This document shows, in pieces, positions 7,985 through 15,630 of a stretch of 64,000 nucleotides of DNA. The stretch comes from Calothrix sp. PCC 7103 (lineage in GTDB: Bacteria > Cyanobacteriota > Cyanobacteriia > Cyanobacteriales > Nostocaceae). The position numbers were made by a program, and so were the translations under genes. Position 1 is the stretch's first letter; every line of letters begins with the position of its first letter. Under the pieces are notes generated by a model. It made no database searches and was not told the origin of the DNA. It saw only the letters and a program-made list of their open reading frames with translations. Where the stretch lies: assembly GCF_000331305.1 (NCBI RefSeq), contig NZ_KB217481.1:30665-94664 (forward strand), given 5' to 3'.

Positions 7985-8470
7985 ATGACAATTACAATTA
8001 GCCAAGATAAGTTTGAATTTAAACCCACTGCAAGATTAATTGAAGAACTGAAGCTGTTGGAGAAAGTTGCAAAAAATATTATTGTCGGAACCAAAACTAT
8101 TGAGAATACACAATACACAGCAATTTTAGTCAAGGGAATGCCTTTATCTTCCCAAAAGTTCACTGTTTCTAACACGGATGTTTTGTTTTTACTACCTCCA
8201 GAGTACCCTGAATTACCCCCCATTGGTTGTTATCTCAATTATCCCTGGAATACAACCGGGGAAGGAGACCATCATTTTACCAGACAAAGCTATTATGGGG
8301 CGCCTTTTTTAAGTGGTGAAGGATGGTATTGGTACTGCGTAGGACTGGGAGGAGGATTTAACCGTGAAGTCTGGTTGAACTCTTGGAAACCAAGTAGTCA
8401 AGTCGATAAAGGACATAATCTCGCAACGCTGTTTGTCACCGCACGTTATGCGATTAATAGCGATGACTAA
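7985..8470 (+). CDS. E2-like ubiquitin-conjugating protein, prokaryotic E2 family E
   Basis: The 161-aa sequence carries the prokaryotic E2-E pattern: FLLPPEYPELPPIGCYL (residues 68-84), the HH of GEGDHHF (about 94-97), then GWYWYC with Cys118 as the likely thioester residue, and the C-terminal HNLATLFVTARYAI. An E2 transfers the activated modifier from E1 to a target. It starts 7 nt after the Ubl stop and is followed by the JAB-E1 gene, so the three are probably one transcription unit. Which substrate is modified is unknown. Confidence 0.85.
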   Translation: MTITISQDKFEFKPTARLIEELKLLEKVAKNIIVGTKTIENTQYTAILVKGMPLSSQKFTVSNTDVLFLLPPEYPELPPIGCYLNYPWNTTGEGDHHFTRQSYYGAPFLSGEGWYWYCVGLGGGFNREVWLNSWKPSSQVDKGHNLATLFVTARYAINSDD

Positions 8471-8551
8471 TATTTGTTAGGTGCAGGTTGGGTTTCGCGC
8501 ACAGAAACCCAACGTTTCGATAATTCCTTAAATAATTAAGAATGATATTTT

Positions 8552-9961
8552 ATGACACTTCAAAATCAGTCTGTTGAATATTGCTTACATATACCACCAA
8601 AAATGTGGCAAGCGTTTCGTCAAAACATGTTAGACTGTAGAAACTATAATGAAGAAGTAATTGGCTTTATTTTTTGTCAACTTCATCAAGTCTCCAAAAG
8701 AAAAATTCGCTTTATCCCCAAAGGTTGGATTGTTCCTTTACAAGATTGCTATGAAATGCAATCTGCAAATGGGTTAGTTTTAACGCAAAAGTTTCATTCC
8801 TATTTATTGGAAAAATATGTTGATGCTGGATTGCATGTAGTTCATGTACATACGCACGTTGGAGAAATGGCGCCAGATTTTTCTTCTGTAGACGACTACT
8901 ATGAATCGGAATATGCTCTTTTTTTAACCAAGAATTTTTCACAAAGACCCCGTTTAATTTCTGGAGTGTTTAATCAGTCTTTGCAAGAATCTCAATTTCG
9001 TATCTGGGATAGAAGAGGTAAAAACTTTTATAATGTTAAATTTAATCATTCGTATTTGGAGAAAAATAATTATAGCACAAGCTTACACGTTCAGGGGGCG
9101 CCTTCTATATTCAATAATCAAGATTTAATGTTTGCGAGGCAAAAAGTATTTGGTGAAACTTGTCAAAAACAACTCAGTGAACTAAAAGTGAGTCTAATTG
9201 GTTGTGGTGGTATTGGCTCTATTTTTGCAGAATCATTAGGTAGACTAGGTGTGAAAAAATGGGTGTTAATTGACCCAGACCAGCTAGAAACGGTCAATCT
9301 GAACCGAATGCCACTCGCTACACAAAAAATGGTTGAGCAGCGATGGTATAAAGTTGATTACATCAAGCATTTGATTAAAAAGATTTATCAGACAGGTTCC
9401 TGTGTCAATGCCATACCAACATCAATAAACGATGAAATCGCCAAAGCAGAAATTGCAACATCAGATATTATAGTGGTGGCAACAGATAATCATCTTTCTC
9501 GCAAACAAGCTCAAGAATTAGCATTACATTATATGCGTCCTTTAATTTGCCTTGGTACGCATATAGATATTAACCCATTTAACAATATGCCACGCATGTT
9601 TTGCCGTGTTACCGTCCCTCCTCTGGGAGGTGGTTGGTGTTTAATGTGTGGAAACATAATTAGCCTACAAAAAGCGGCCGTCGAATCGGCGCCTATGCAA
9701 ATCAATCAAATGGTTAATCGCGCGGGTTATTTAGAAGGAATAAACGACCCAGCAGTATTTTGGCTAAATAGCATTTGTGCGAACACTGGAGTTGGTGTAA
9801 TTCATGGAATAGTCAGCGGTTTTCTCAATGTAGATAATGGAATTGATTGGGTTTATGAATTTCCTAGTTCTACTTGGCGCACCACTGATATTGAGTATTT
9901 GGAAACCCCCGATTGTTATTTTTGCTCTCAATTTGACGGTTTGGAAGCGTATCGCAAATAA
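8552..9961 (+). CDS. JAB/JAMM deubiquitinase-like plus E1 (ThiF-fold) fusion
   Basis: This 469-aa protein has two enzymes. Residues about 10-165 form a JAB/JAMM isopeptidase with Glu34/35 and H100-x-H102-x8-S111-x2-D114 as zinc ligands. Residues about 205-460 are an E1-like adenylating domain with GCGGIGS (217-223), D241, the NLNR motif at 249-252 and VVATDNHLSRKQA. Two Cys pairs, CLMC (363-366) and CYFC (455-458), probably bind structural zinc. The E1 part activates the Ubl and the JAB part can mature or remove it. Fusion of both activities next to a Ubl and an E2 is known from bacterial ubiquitination-like operons, several of which are antiphage. The cassette lies inside the CRISPR locus. 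Confidence 0.9.
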   Translation: MTLQNQSVEYCLHIPPKMWQAFRQNMLDCRNYNEEVIGFIFCQLHQVSKRKIRFIPKGWIVPLQDCYEMQSANGLVLTQKFHSYLLEKYVDAGLHVVHVHTHVGEMAPDFSSVDDYYESEYALFLTKNFSQRPRLISGVFNQSLQESQFRIWDRRGKNFYNVKFNHSYLEKNNYSTSLHVQGAPSIFNNQDLMFARQKVFGETCQKQLSELKVSLIGCGGIGSIFAESLGRLGVKKWVLIDPDQLETVNLNRMPLATQKMVEQRWYKVDYIKHLIKKIYQTGSCVNAIPTSINDEIAKAEIATSDIIVVATDNHLSRKQAQELALHYMRPLICLGTHIDINPFNNMPRMFCRVTVPPLGGGWCLMCGNIISLQKAAVESAPMQINQMVNRAGYLEGINDPAVFWLNSICANTGVGVIHGIVSGFLNVDNGIDWVYEFPSSTWRTTDIEYLETPDCYFCSQFDGLEAYRK

Positions 9962-9985
9962 AAGTGAACATTAATAGGAGTAGCA

Positions 9986-10225
9986 ATGATGTAGAATCAA
10001 AAGTTTATTATTTGTTTACTGTATGATTTATTCGACTTGACCGTTGGACGTGTCTTATTTCCAATTCCGTTCTTTGGAGAAATTATCGGATGTGCGATGT
10101 GTATACAAATGTTTGGCACAGATGGACTGTTTTATGCATTGGAAGCTATTGATGTAACTGAGCAAATTGATGGGTTTGTTCCTGTGGCTACTCTCATTGC
10201 ATTAAAAAACAAACCAGTCGCATAG
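9986..10225 (+). pseudogene. Small gene with an in-frame amber codon at position 3
   Basis: AGGAG at 9977-9981 is well placed before ATG ATG TAG (9986-9994). The same frame then stays open for 76 codons (NQKFIICLLYDLFDLTVG and on to a stop at 10223-10225). A TAG from a CAG or AAG ancestor would explain this. Translation could instead begin at the TTG at 10037, giving 62 residues, but that lacks a ribosome site. The product is hydrophobic in its first half and was not recognised. It lies 24 nt after the JAB-E1 stop and may have been the fourth gene of that cassette. Confidence 0.55.
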
Positions 10226-10226
10226 G

Positions 10227-10276
10227 CATCCTGCCTGTGCCTTCCGTGCATTTTTTGCATTCGGTCAGGCAGGATG
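10227..10276. repeat. Hairpin repeat after the Ubl cassette
   Basis: CATCCTGCCTG (10227-10237) pairs perfectly with CAGGCAGGATG (10266-10276) around a T-rich loop. It follows the last gene of the ubiquitin-like group and could act as a transcription end or be a cyanobacterial interspersed hairpin. Confidence 0.6.
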
Positions 10277-10291
10277 ACTAACCTACGTCTG

Positions 10292-10420
10292 AAATTTCGT
10301 CATTCGCGTAGATAGAGGTGACGGGTTGGAAAAACTCTGCAATTATGTAATTAAGCTTTAGAAATTCTTGCTTTGACTTTTATTTATACAGATTAAAAAA
10401 ATCAGTACTTTAGCAGGCTG
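10292..10420 (+). repeat. Intergenic duplicate upstream of cas10 (second copy 15370-15497)
   Basis: About 130 bp beginning AAATTTCGTCATTCGC and ending near TTTTAGCA are shared with the interval upstream of the double-RAMP gene. Both copies stand a short way upstream of an effector gene. They may carry the same promoter or mark the ends of a moved block. Confidence 0.7.
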
Positions 10421-10492
10421 TATCAATTGTTTGCTATATGATTTTTGATACTGAGTATCAATTTCAACGATAAATCCATTTTGAGGAAGAGT

Positions 10493-12145
10493 ATGGTTGA
10501 TGAAAAAATATACACCGCATTTACCTTTGCACCAGTTCAAGCGACTATCGAAAAATCTCGGAAGTTACGCGATTTGTACGGCGCCTCGCAAATTCTGTCA
10601 TATTTAAGTCAGCAGGTAGCATTAGAGGCGAAGAAAACAGCATACGTAATTTCACCAGCAAACCCTAATATAGATAAGGGAATGCCAAACCGTATTTTAA
10701 TTAGGGGTAGGTTTGGTGAAAAACAAGCTCGTAATGCTTTGACTCAGGCTTGGAAACTTATTTTAAATGAGTGCCAAACTTGGATAGAAAGGAATTTACG
10801 CGAAGATGTTCTTTCCCAAAGATATTGCTGGGATAGGGAATGGGCAAATTGGGGCAACCATGCTTGGGAAGTGTTTTGGGGTGAAGGGGAAACTATACCT
10901 CAAGCGCTTCAAGATTTGGAAACTCGCAAGCTTTCTCGCAGTTGGACTGCTGTTAATTGGATAGGGGAAAGTTCTAGTTTAACTGGTACAGATGGTATTG
11001 CGTTTCCAGGTATTGGCGCCACAAGCAGAAATCCGAATACTTGTAAATGGGGTGATGAGGATGATGAGATTAAGGCGTTTTATAAAAGTCTTGCTTGTGT
11101 ATTAGAATATAAGTCTCTTGATGAAGAACCCGAAGGTACGTTTGTTGCTACGAATGAAAAGTTAAGTATTCCTGAGTTAGTCAAAAGACTGGTAACTAGA
11201 GACAATATTGCTGAACGTTTAGGTATGACTCCACTTGAGGAGGGTTTTAGTGATATTTATCGGCGCCCAGAAACAATAACTGACTCAGACAAGGGACGTT
11301 GGACTGGTTGGTTTATGGGGGATGGCGACAAGGTTGGTGAGCATTTAAAATATTTGTCACGGTTAGATAACAATGATGAAGCCATTCAAAATTTTAGTCA
11401 GGCAATGCGTAATTGGGGTGATAAGTTCAGTAATGATTTTTTTAATGTTCAAAAGCTAGGTAGAGTTGTTTATGCAGGTGGTGATGATTTTTTAGGTGTT
11501 ATTTATAATGAGAAACATCAGGCGCCAATTAATCCCCAAGCAGCACTAGATTGGTTGATAGAGTTTCCTAACCAATGGGCAGAACATGGTCAGTTAAAAG
11601 AAGATAAAGAGATTTTGGGTGTTAGTGTTGGGTTTATATGGGCTGCTCATAGTGTACCGCAACGAGATGTATTACAACACTGTCGAGAAGCTGAAAAAGT
11701 TTCTAAATCTTTAGGGCGCCATCGAGTCACAATTCGAGTTTTATTTAATAGTGGTCAATATCTTGAATGGACTTGTCCTTGGGATAAATTAAGTATTTTA
11801 CGACAGTATCGCGATAGAGATTATAAAACATATGCAGAATGGCAAGCAAGTAATTTTAAAAAAGAATTACAACCAAATTGGAGTCATATATATACAGATT
11901 TATCGCAATTAACCGCACGTCATGCTTTTCAACTTGACAAAGATACTTTTGACACAGAGTTTGCTATTCAGTTTCTCAATATTTACTTTCCCGGAATTGA
12001 AGATGAATTACTCGATTATGATGCAACTCAACATCTAGTTGGATTTAGTGATGATGCGGATGGTTTTGAGCGCGCGAAAGCAACGGTGGAATGGATATGT
12101 AATTTAATTAATGTCGGATGGCATTTATGTTCCAACAATCTGTAA
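10493..12145 (+). CDS. cas10: Cas10/Cmr2-type subunit of the type III-B complex, without HD domain
   Basis: This 550-aa protein opens with the Cmr2 signature FTFAPVQATIEKSRKLRDLYG. The cyclase motif is AGGDDF with G329-G330-D331-D332, intact for synthesis of cyclic oligoadenylate on target RNA recognition. No N-terminal HD nuclease motif is present, so target-activated DNA cleavage by Cas10 is not expected. The ATG at 10493 is chosen because GAGGAAG precedes it closely; an upstream in-frame TTG at 10445 has no ribosome site. Cmr3 begins inside its 3' end, so the genes are translationally coupled. The likely second-messenger receiver is the CARF-HEPN protein at 17298. Confidence 0.93.
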   Translation: MVDEKIYTAFTFAPVQATIEKSRKLRDLYGASQILSYLSQQVALEAKKTAYVISPANPNIDKGMPNRILIRGRFGEKQARNALTQAWKLILNECQTWIERNLREDVLSQRYCWDREWANWGNHAWEVFWGEGETIPQALQDLETRKLSRSWTAVNWIGESSSLTGTDGIAFPGIGATSRNPNTCKWGDEDDEIKAFYKSLACVLEYKSLDEEPEGTFVATNEKLSIPELVKRLVTRDNIAERLGMTPLEEGFSDIYRRPETITDSDKGRWTGWFMGDGDKVGEHLKYLSRLDNNDEAIQNFSQAMRNWGDKFSNDFFNVQKLGRVVYAGGDDFLGVIYNEKHQAPINPQAALDWLIEFPNQWAEHGQLKEDKEILGVSVGFIWAAHSVPQRDVLQHCREAEKVSKSLGRHRVTIRVLFNSGQYLEWTCPWDKLSILRQYRDRDYKTYAEWQASNFKKELQPNWSHIYTDLSQLTARHAFQLDKDTFDTEFAIQFLNIYFPGIEDELLDYDATQHLVGFSDDADGFERAKATVEWICNLINVGWHLCSNNL

Positions 12146-13161
12146 ACAATTTCAAATATATATATTATATTTATCCCTTGGGAATGATGTATGGAAGTAG
12201 AGGAGCTTTCCTTTCTCCAGAAAACTTAGTTGGTCGTTCGGGTGCAAAGTTTCCTCCCGAAGCTTCCACGTTATCTGGGTTGATATTTGGTGTAAATAAA
12301 ATTCAAAAAACTTTTACTCAACAAGAGTTACGTAATAATCTTTGTGTAGCTGGTCCATTTTGGTCTACTAACGATAACGAAAAAGAAAACTTCTATGTTC
12401 CTATTCCTTGGACAAAAATTATTAGTAAAAAAGGTGTAGACGAATGGATATTTAAAGATGGTAACTTTTTTTTGGAAAGTCACGAGGATGGAGAGGAAAA
12501 TTCCGCTCAAAAAATGGAACCAGACTACCAATGGCAAAGAATTACCGCTTGGCAAGACTCAGCAGATATTCTCAAAGCGAATGAGGTAGTTGCTACTAAT
12601 CCTTGGAAATTTGTTTCTATGCTGCACCCTAGCTTAGAATTGAACCAAAGATGTGTTAAAGCAAAAGATGGTTTATTCCTTGAAAATACAGTGCAAATAC
12701 CCGAAGATATTTGTATTGTATATCTTGCAAATTATCCCATAGAAAACGGGTGGTATCGATTTGGTGGTGAAAATCATTTAGTCCAAGTAGAATGCGAAGA
12801 AATTACATTAACAGATGTACTCAAACTCTTAAATCAACCTATCGAGCGTTCATTTGCATTAATTACACCAGGAATTTGGGGTTCAACACGTTTCTCTTTT
12901 CGCTACCCCCAACACGAAAGTTTCCCCAAAGACAATATCAAAATGTTGACTGATAAACCTGTTCCTTATCGCTACCGTGCGAAAGGTCAACTGGGACGAG
13001 GTAGATATGCAGTCCCTCCGGGTAGTGTTTATGTATTAGATACTCCCCTCAATAAATCTTGGTGGAATTGGGATACAGATTGGTTTCCTTCTGAAGGATA
13101 CAGCTTACAGCGAGTTGGGTGCGGTTTATCTTTACCAATTACAATTAAAGGAGTTGCTTAA
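12118..13161 (+). CDS. cmr3: Cmr3-like RAMP subunit of the type III-B complex
   Basis: The 347-aa protein fits the Cmr3 family: KYIYYIYPLGMMYGSRGAF near the N-terminus, FPPEASTLSGLIFG, then NLCVAGPFW and a C-terminal ERSFALITPGIWG plus GRGRYAVPPGSVYVL. Cmr3 caps the crRNA 5' end together with Cas10. It overlaps cas10 by 28 bp. ATG codons at 12118 and 12127 are both possible starts. Its stop overlaps the cmr4 start (TAATG). Confidence 0.87.
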   Translation: MAFMFQQSVNNFKYIYYIYPLGMMYGSRGAFLSPENLVGRSGAKFPPEASTLSGLIFGVNKIQKTFTQQELRNNLCVAGPFWSTNDNEKENFYVPIPWTKIISKKGVDEWIFKDGNFFLESHEDGEENSAQKMEPDYQWQRITAWQDSADILKANEVVATNPWKFVSMLHPSLELNQRCVKAKDGLFLENTVQIPEDICIVYLANYPIENGWYRFGGENHLVQVECEEITLTDVLKLLNQPIERSFALITPGIWGSTRFSFRYPQHESFPKDNIKMLTDKPVPYRYRAKGQLGRGRYAVPPGSVYVLDTPLNKSWWNWDTDWFPSEGYSLQRVGCGLSLPITIKGVA

Positions 13162-14024
13162 TGTTGTCTAATATATACAAACAAGCTTACGGTACTATTG
13201 AAACATTATCACCTCTCCATGTCGGCGCCACAGCAGGAGAAGAAGCAGGAAATTTAAACTTAGTATTTCGTGACCAGTTTACACAAACAGGTGTAATACC
13301 GGGTAGTTCCATACGTGGTCGGTTTCGTGCAGATATGCGTCAAGTGTATGGTGAAGCGGAAGCAAAATATTGGTATGGTGATGGTGCAGGTTCTGAACAA
13401 CACAATTTAAATAACGAGTCTATAGTTAAATTTGAACATGCTTCTGTTGTTTGGATTCCTGTATTTTGTCCTGGTCAACCAATAGTTTGGGTAAGTTGTT
13501 CCTACTTGCTTAAACGTTACAACCGTATAACAGGTAAAAAGCTTGCTATACCCGACCGTTACACAGGTTCTAGTAATCTTAGAACTCGTGAATCTCAAGG
13601 ACGCAAAACGTTATTTTTTAACTTAGGTTTTTTAACAGTTAATAAACAGCAAGACCTCAAAGAGTTTTTCCCAGATGGAAATCAGCAACCTTCTGTAATT
13701 GTGGATGATGCTGATATGGCGATGATTCATGATATGGCATTATATCGCCAAAGTCGTGTGCGTTTAAAGGCAACCGAAAAAGTTGTAGATGGTGGTGGCT
13801 TTTTTAATACAGAAGCATTACCAGAAGGCACAATTTTAATTTTCCCTATCGCTATTAAACAATATCAAGGCGCCGATGAGGCAGTCAAACCAATAGAAAA
13901 GAAATGGGAACCCTTTGGTAAATCTCAAAACGACAAACCAACACCAACAGAAGCGGAAATGTATTTAGGTGGCTTAGAATCTATTGGATTTGGTCATTGC
14001 GTAATTAATTTAAAAAATATATAA
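13161..14024 (+). CDS. cmr4: Cmr4-like RAMP backbone subunit
   Basis: The 287-aa RAMP protein has SPLHVGATAGEEAGNLNLVFRD near the start and GVIPGSSIRGRFRADM, the glycine-rich region typical of Cmr4. The C-terminal EMYLGGLESIGFGHCVI closes the ferredoxin-like fold. Cmr4 forms the backbone of the complex and supplies the Asp that cuts target RNA every six nucleotides; the exact catalytic residue was not assigned. The start overlaps the cmr3 stop by one base. Confidence 0.9.
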   Translation: MLSNIYKQAYGTIETLSPLHVGATAGEEAGNLNLVFRDQFTQTGVIPGSSIRGRFRADMRQVYGEAEAKYWYGDGAGSEQHNLNNESIVKFEHASVVWIPVFCPGQPIVWVSCSYLLKRYNRITGKKLAIPDRYTGSSNLRTRESQGRKTLFFNLGFLTVNKQQDLKEFFPDGNQQPSVIVDDADMAMIHDMALYRQSRVRLKATEKVVDGGGFFNTEALPEGTILIFPIAIKQYQGADEAVKPIEKKWEPFGKSQNDKPTPTEAEMYLGGLESIGFGHCVINLKNI

Positions 14025-14042
14025 TTAAAGAGGTATCAAACT

Positions 14043-14468
14043 ATGACGTGGCAACCTTATAATTTAGACCAAGAAGCCCAGCGTTTAGTCTTAAAATATC
14101 GTAACACCGAAGGCGCCATAGGACAATCGCACAAAATGCGAACAACCGTTGCGTTCGGATTAGAAAGATTTTGGGGAGAACATTTACGCTTACTAGGAAA
14201 AAACGATTCAAAGGATAAAAATAAGGGTAAATATTGGCGAGACGCTTGGAAAACATTTGCAAGTATTATGCTGCCAACAGGAATTAAGCTTCCAAGCGAA
14301 GATGTAGATGCTAAAGACAGCAAAGCAATTACAAAAGTAGCACAGGATTTATGGAATCTTAATTTGGATGACCAACGCATTTGTTTAGCTGTGTTAACAC
14401 AATTTTGCGACAGCTTAGTTTGGTGGACTCAAAGATATAAACTCCCTGGTACTCAAGATGATGGATAA
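14043..14468 (+). CDS. cmr5: Cmr5-like small subunit
   Basis: This 141-aa, mainly helical protein has the size, charge and position of Cmr5 (DQEAQRLVLKYRNTEG, MRTTVAFGLERFWGEHL, LTQFCDSLVWWTQRYKL). Cmr5 lines the inner face of the Cmr complex. It starts 18 nt after cmr4 with AAAGAGG upstream. The operon is then interrupted by array 2. Confidence 0.8.
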   Translation: MTWQPYNLDQEAQRLVLKYRNTEGAIGQSHKMRTTVAFGLERFWGEHLRLLGKNDSKDKNKGKYWRDAWKTFASIMLPTGIKLPSEDVDAKDSKAITKVAQDLWNLNLDDQRICLAVLTQFCDSLVWWTQRYKLPGTQDDG

Positions 14469-14506
14469 ATATATCCCATCTCAATATAGCAGTAAATATT
14501 TTGTGG

Positions 14507-14526
14507 AGCGGGCATCCCTGCCCGCT
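14507..14526 (+). terminator. GC-rich hairpin after cmr5
   Basis: AGCGGGC (14507-14513) pairs with GCCCGCT (14520-14526) across a 6-nt loop. It lacks a clean T-run, so it may be either a weak terminator or a cyanobacterial hairpin repeat. The rest of 14469-14699 shows no gene. Confidence 0.5.
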
Positions 14527-14699
14527 ATCTTACATTTTGTAATAATAACTTGTGTATTTGTCGATTATTGGCTTCGCTCTTACCCGCATAGGGTTGAAAA
14601 CCCATATGCTAATAGCATAAGCCCTCTGAAAGAGGACTAAAAATCATTGTGATTTTAAGTACTATATATTGTCGATGTTGTGGCTTTTACTTAGAGGTG

Positions 14700-14785
14700 T
14701 TATTGGATATCCCAGATTCAATTGAAGGGTAATAGCCATAGGAGGTTACACCATGCATCATAGGCAAAACTATTACGCTATCTAG
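14700..14785 (+). pseudogene. Decayed 3' end of a second cas2 copy
   Basis: Aligned with the cas2 end at 5251-5336, this stretch keeps TTATTGGATATC, AGGGT-AATAGCCATAGG and AACTATTACGCTATCTAG, where cas2 has TTATTGGATATC, AGGGTGTTAACCATAGG and AACTATTATGTTATCTAG. The frame is broken. It shows that array 2 came with its own cas2-leader context through duplication of the adaptation end of the locus. Confidence 0.8.
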
Positions 14786-15001
14786 CTTTGAGGGTCATAA
14801 AGTTTATTATTGGCGCCGTAACCACACCACTCGGCAAATCCCCAAAACCCTATATTTCTCGTTGAGTGGTGTGTATTGCTTGCACAGTAAAGTTTTGAGG
14901 CACATGTATGTATCAAATTCTTAGCAAATATATTATACTTTTACAAGTGGTGTGTATTTGTGGCTTGGAACCCTTGCCCAGTAAGCCCTGCTAGATGAAC
15001 T
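14786..15001 (+). promoter_or_regulatory. CRISPR leader 2 (duplicate of leader 1)
   Basis: The stretch shares with 5337-5552 the ACCACACCACTC/GAGTGGTGTG inverted segments, AAGTTTTGAGGCA, TGTATCAAATT, GCAAATATATTATA and CTAGATGAACTC. It ends directly at the first repeat of array 2. Confidence 0.8.
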
Positions 15002-15255
15002 CCCTTCCAATTGGGTCAAATTGGAATCATTGGAAACTTTGACGTTTGTACTCAAAATAGATTAAAGCACAAACTGACCCTTCCAATTGGGTCAAATTGG
15101 AATCATTGGAAACTATACGAATTGCTGGCCATTTGCAGCTTTCTGTGCACCCTTCCAATTGGGTCAAATTGGAATCATTGGAAACTCTGGACCGTAGTAG
15201 CTGAGTATCAGCCCCTGTCCCCTCCCAATTGGGTCAAATTGGAATCATTGGAAAC
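15002..15255 (+). CRISPR. CRISPR array 2: 4 repeats of 36 bp, 3 spacers
   Basis: Repeats begin CCCTTCCAATTGGG and end GGAATCATTGGAAAC, with starts at 15002, 15078, 15150 and 15220. The fourth has a T-to-C change (CCCTCCCAATT). Spacers are 40, 36 and 34 nt. The repeat is a sequence relative of the array 1 repeat with compensating changes in the stem (CCAATT/AATTGG against CCGATT/AATCGG). Spacer 3 contains the dyad GCTGA-GTA-TCAGC. Confidence 0.96.
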
Positions 15256-15274
15256 GTTCAGGGGGGAAGCGACT

Positions 15275-15314
15275 GCTCGTTGCCAAATTTAGTAACGAGC
15301 TTTCTCTATTTTTT
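15275..15314 (+). terminator. Intrinsic terminator after array 2
   Basis: GCTCGTT (15275-15281) pairs with AACGAGC (15294-15300), followed by TTTCTCTATTTTTT. It is homologous to the terminator after array 1, and the similarity continues through TTAGATAAGTTTGGAATAAT to GGCGCC at about 15357. Confidence 0.8.
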
Positions 15315-15369
15315 AGCAGTTAGATAAGTTTGGAATAATTACCAGTATGTAATTAAGGCGCCGTTTCCA

Positions 15370-15497
15370 AAATTTCGTCATTCGCATAATTAGGCGTGAC
15401 AGTTGGAGAAATCTTTGTAATTATGTAGTTAAGCTTTGAAAGTTATTGCTTTGGCTTGTGTTTACACTGTGTAAAAAATTGGTGTTTTAGCAAGTAG
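15370..15497 (+). repeat. Intergenic duplicate upstream of the double-RAMP gene (copy of 10292-10420)
   Basis: It shares AAATTTCGTCATTCGC, TGTAATTATGTAGTTAAGCTTTG and the closing TTTTAGCA segment with the interval upstream of cas10. It is followed at 15522-15572 by part of the small interspersed palindromic element. Confidence 0.7.
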
Positions 15498-15630
15498 AAT
15501 CTAGGTTTTTAGGCGTATACTTAAGATGCTACCCTACGGGAAAAGCTCCGCTTTACGTTCGCGACTCATGACAATAAACGACCTCTAAAATCTATTCATT
15601 GTCGAAGGCAAATCTAAAATCTAAAATAAA

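Noticed and set aside
15011..15292. 93-codon frame across array 2
   Set aside because: Its periodic LPIGSNWNHWKL pattern comes from the CRISPR repeat.
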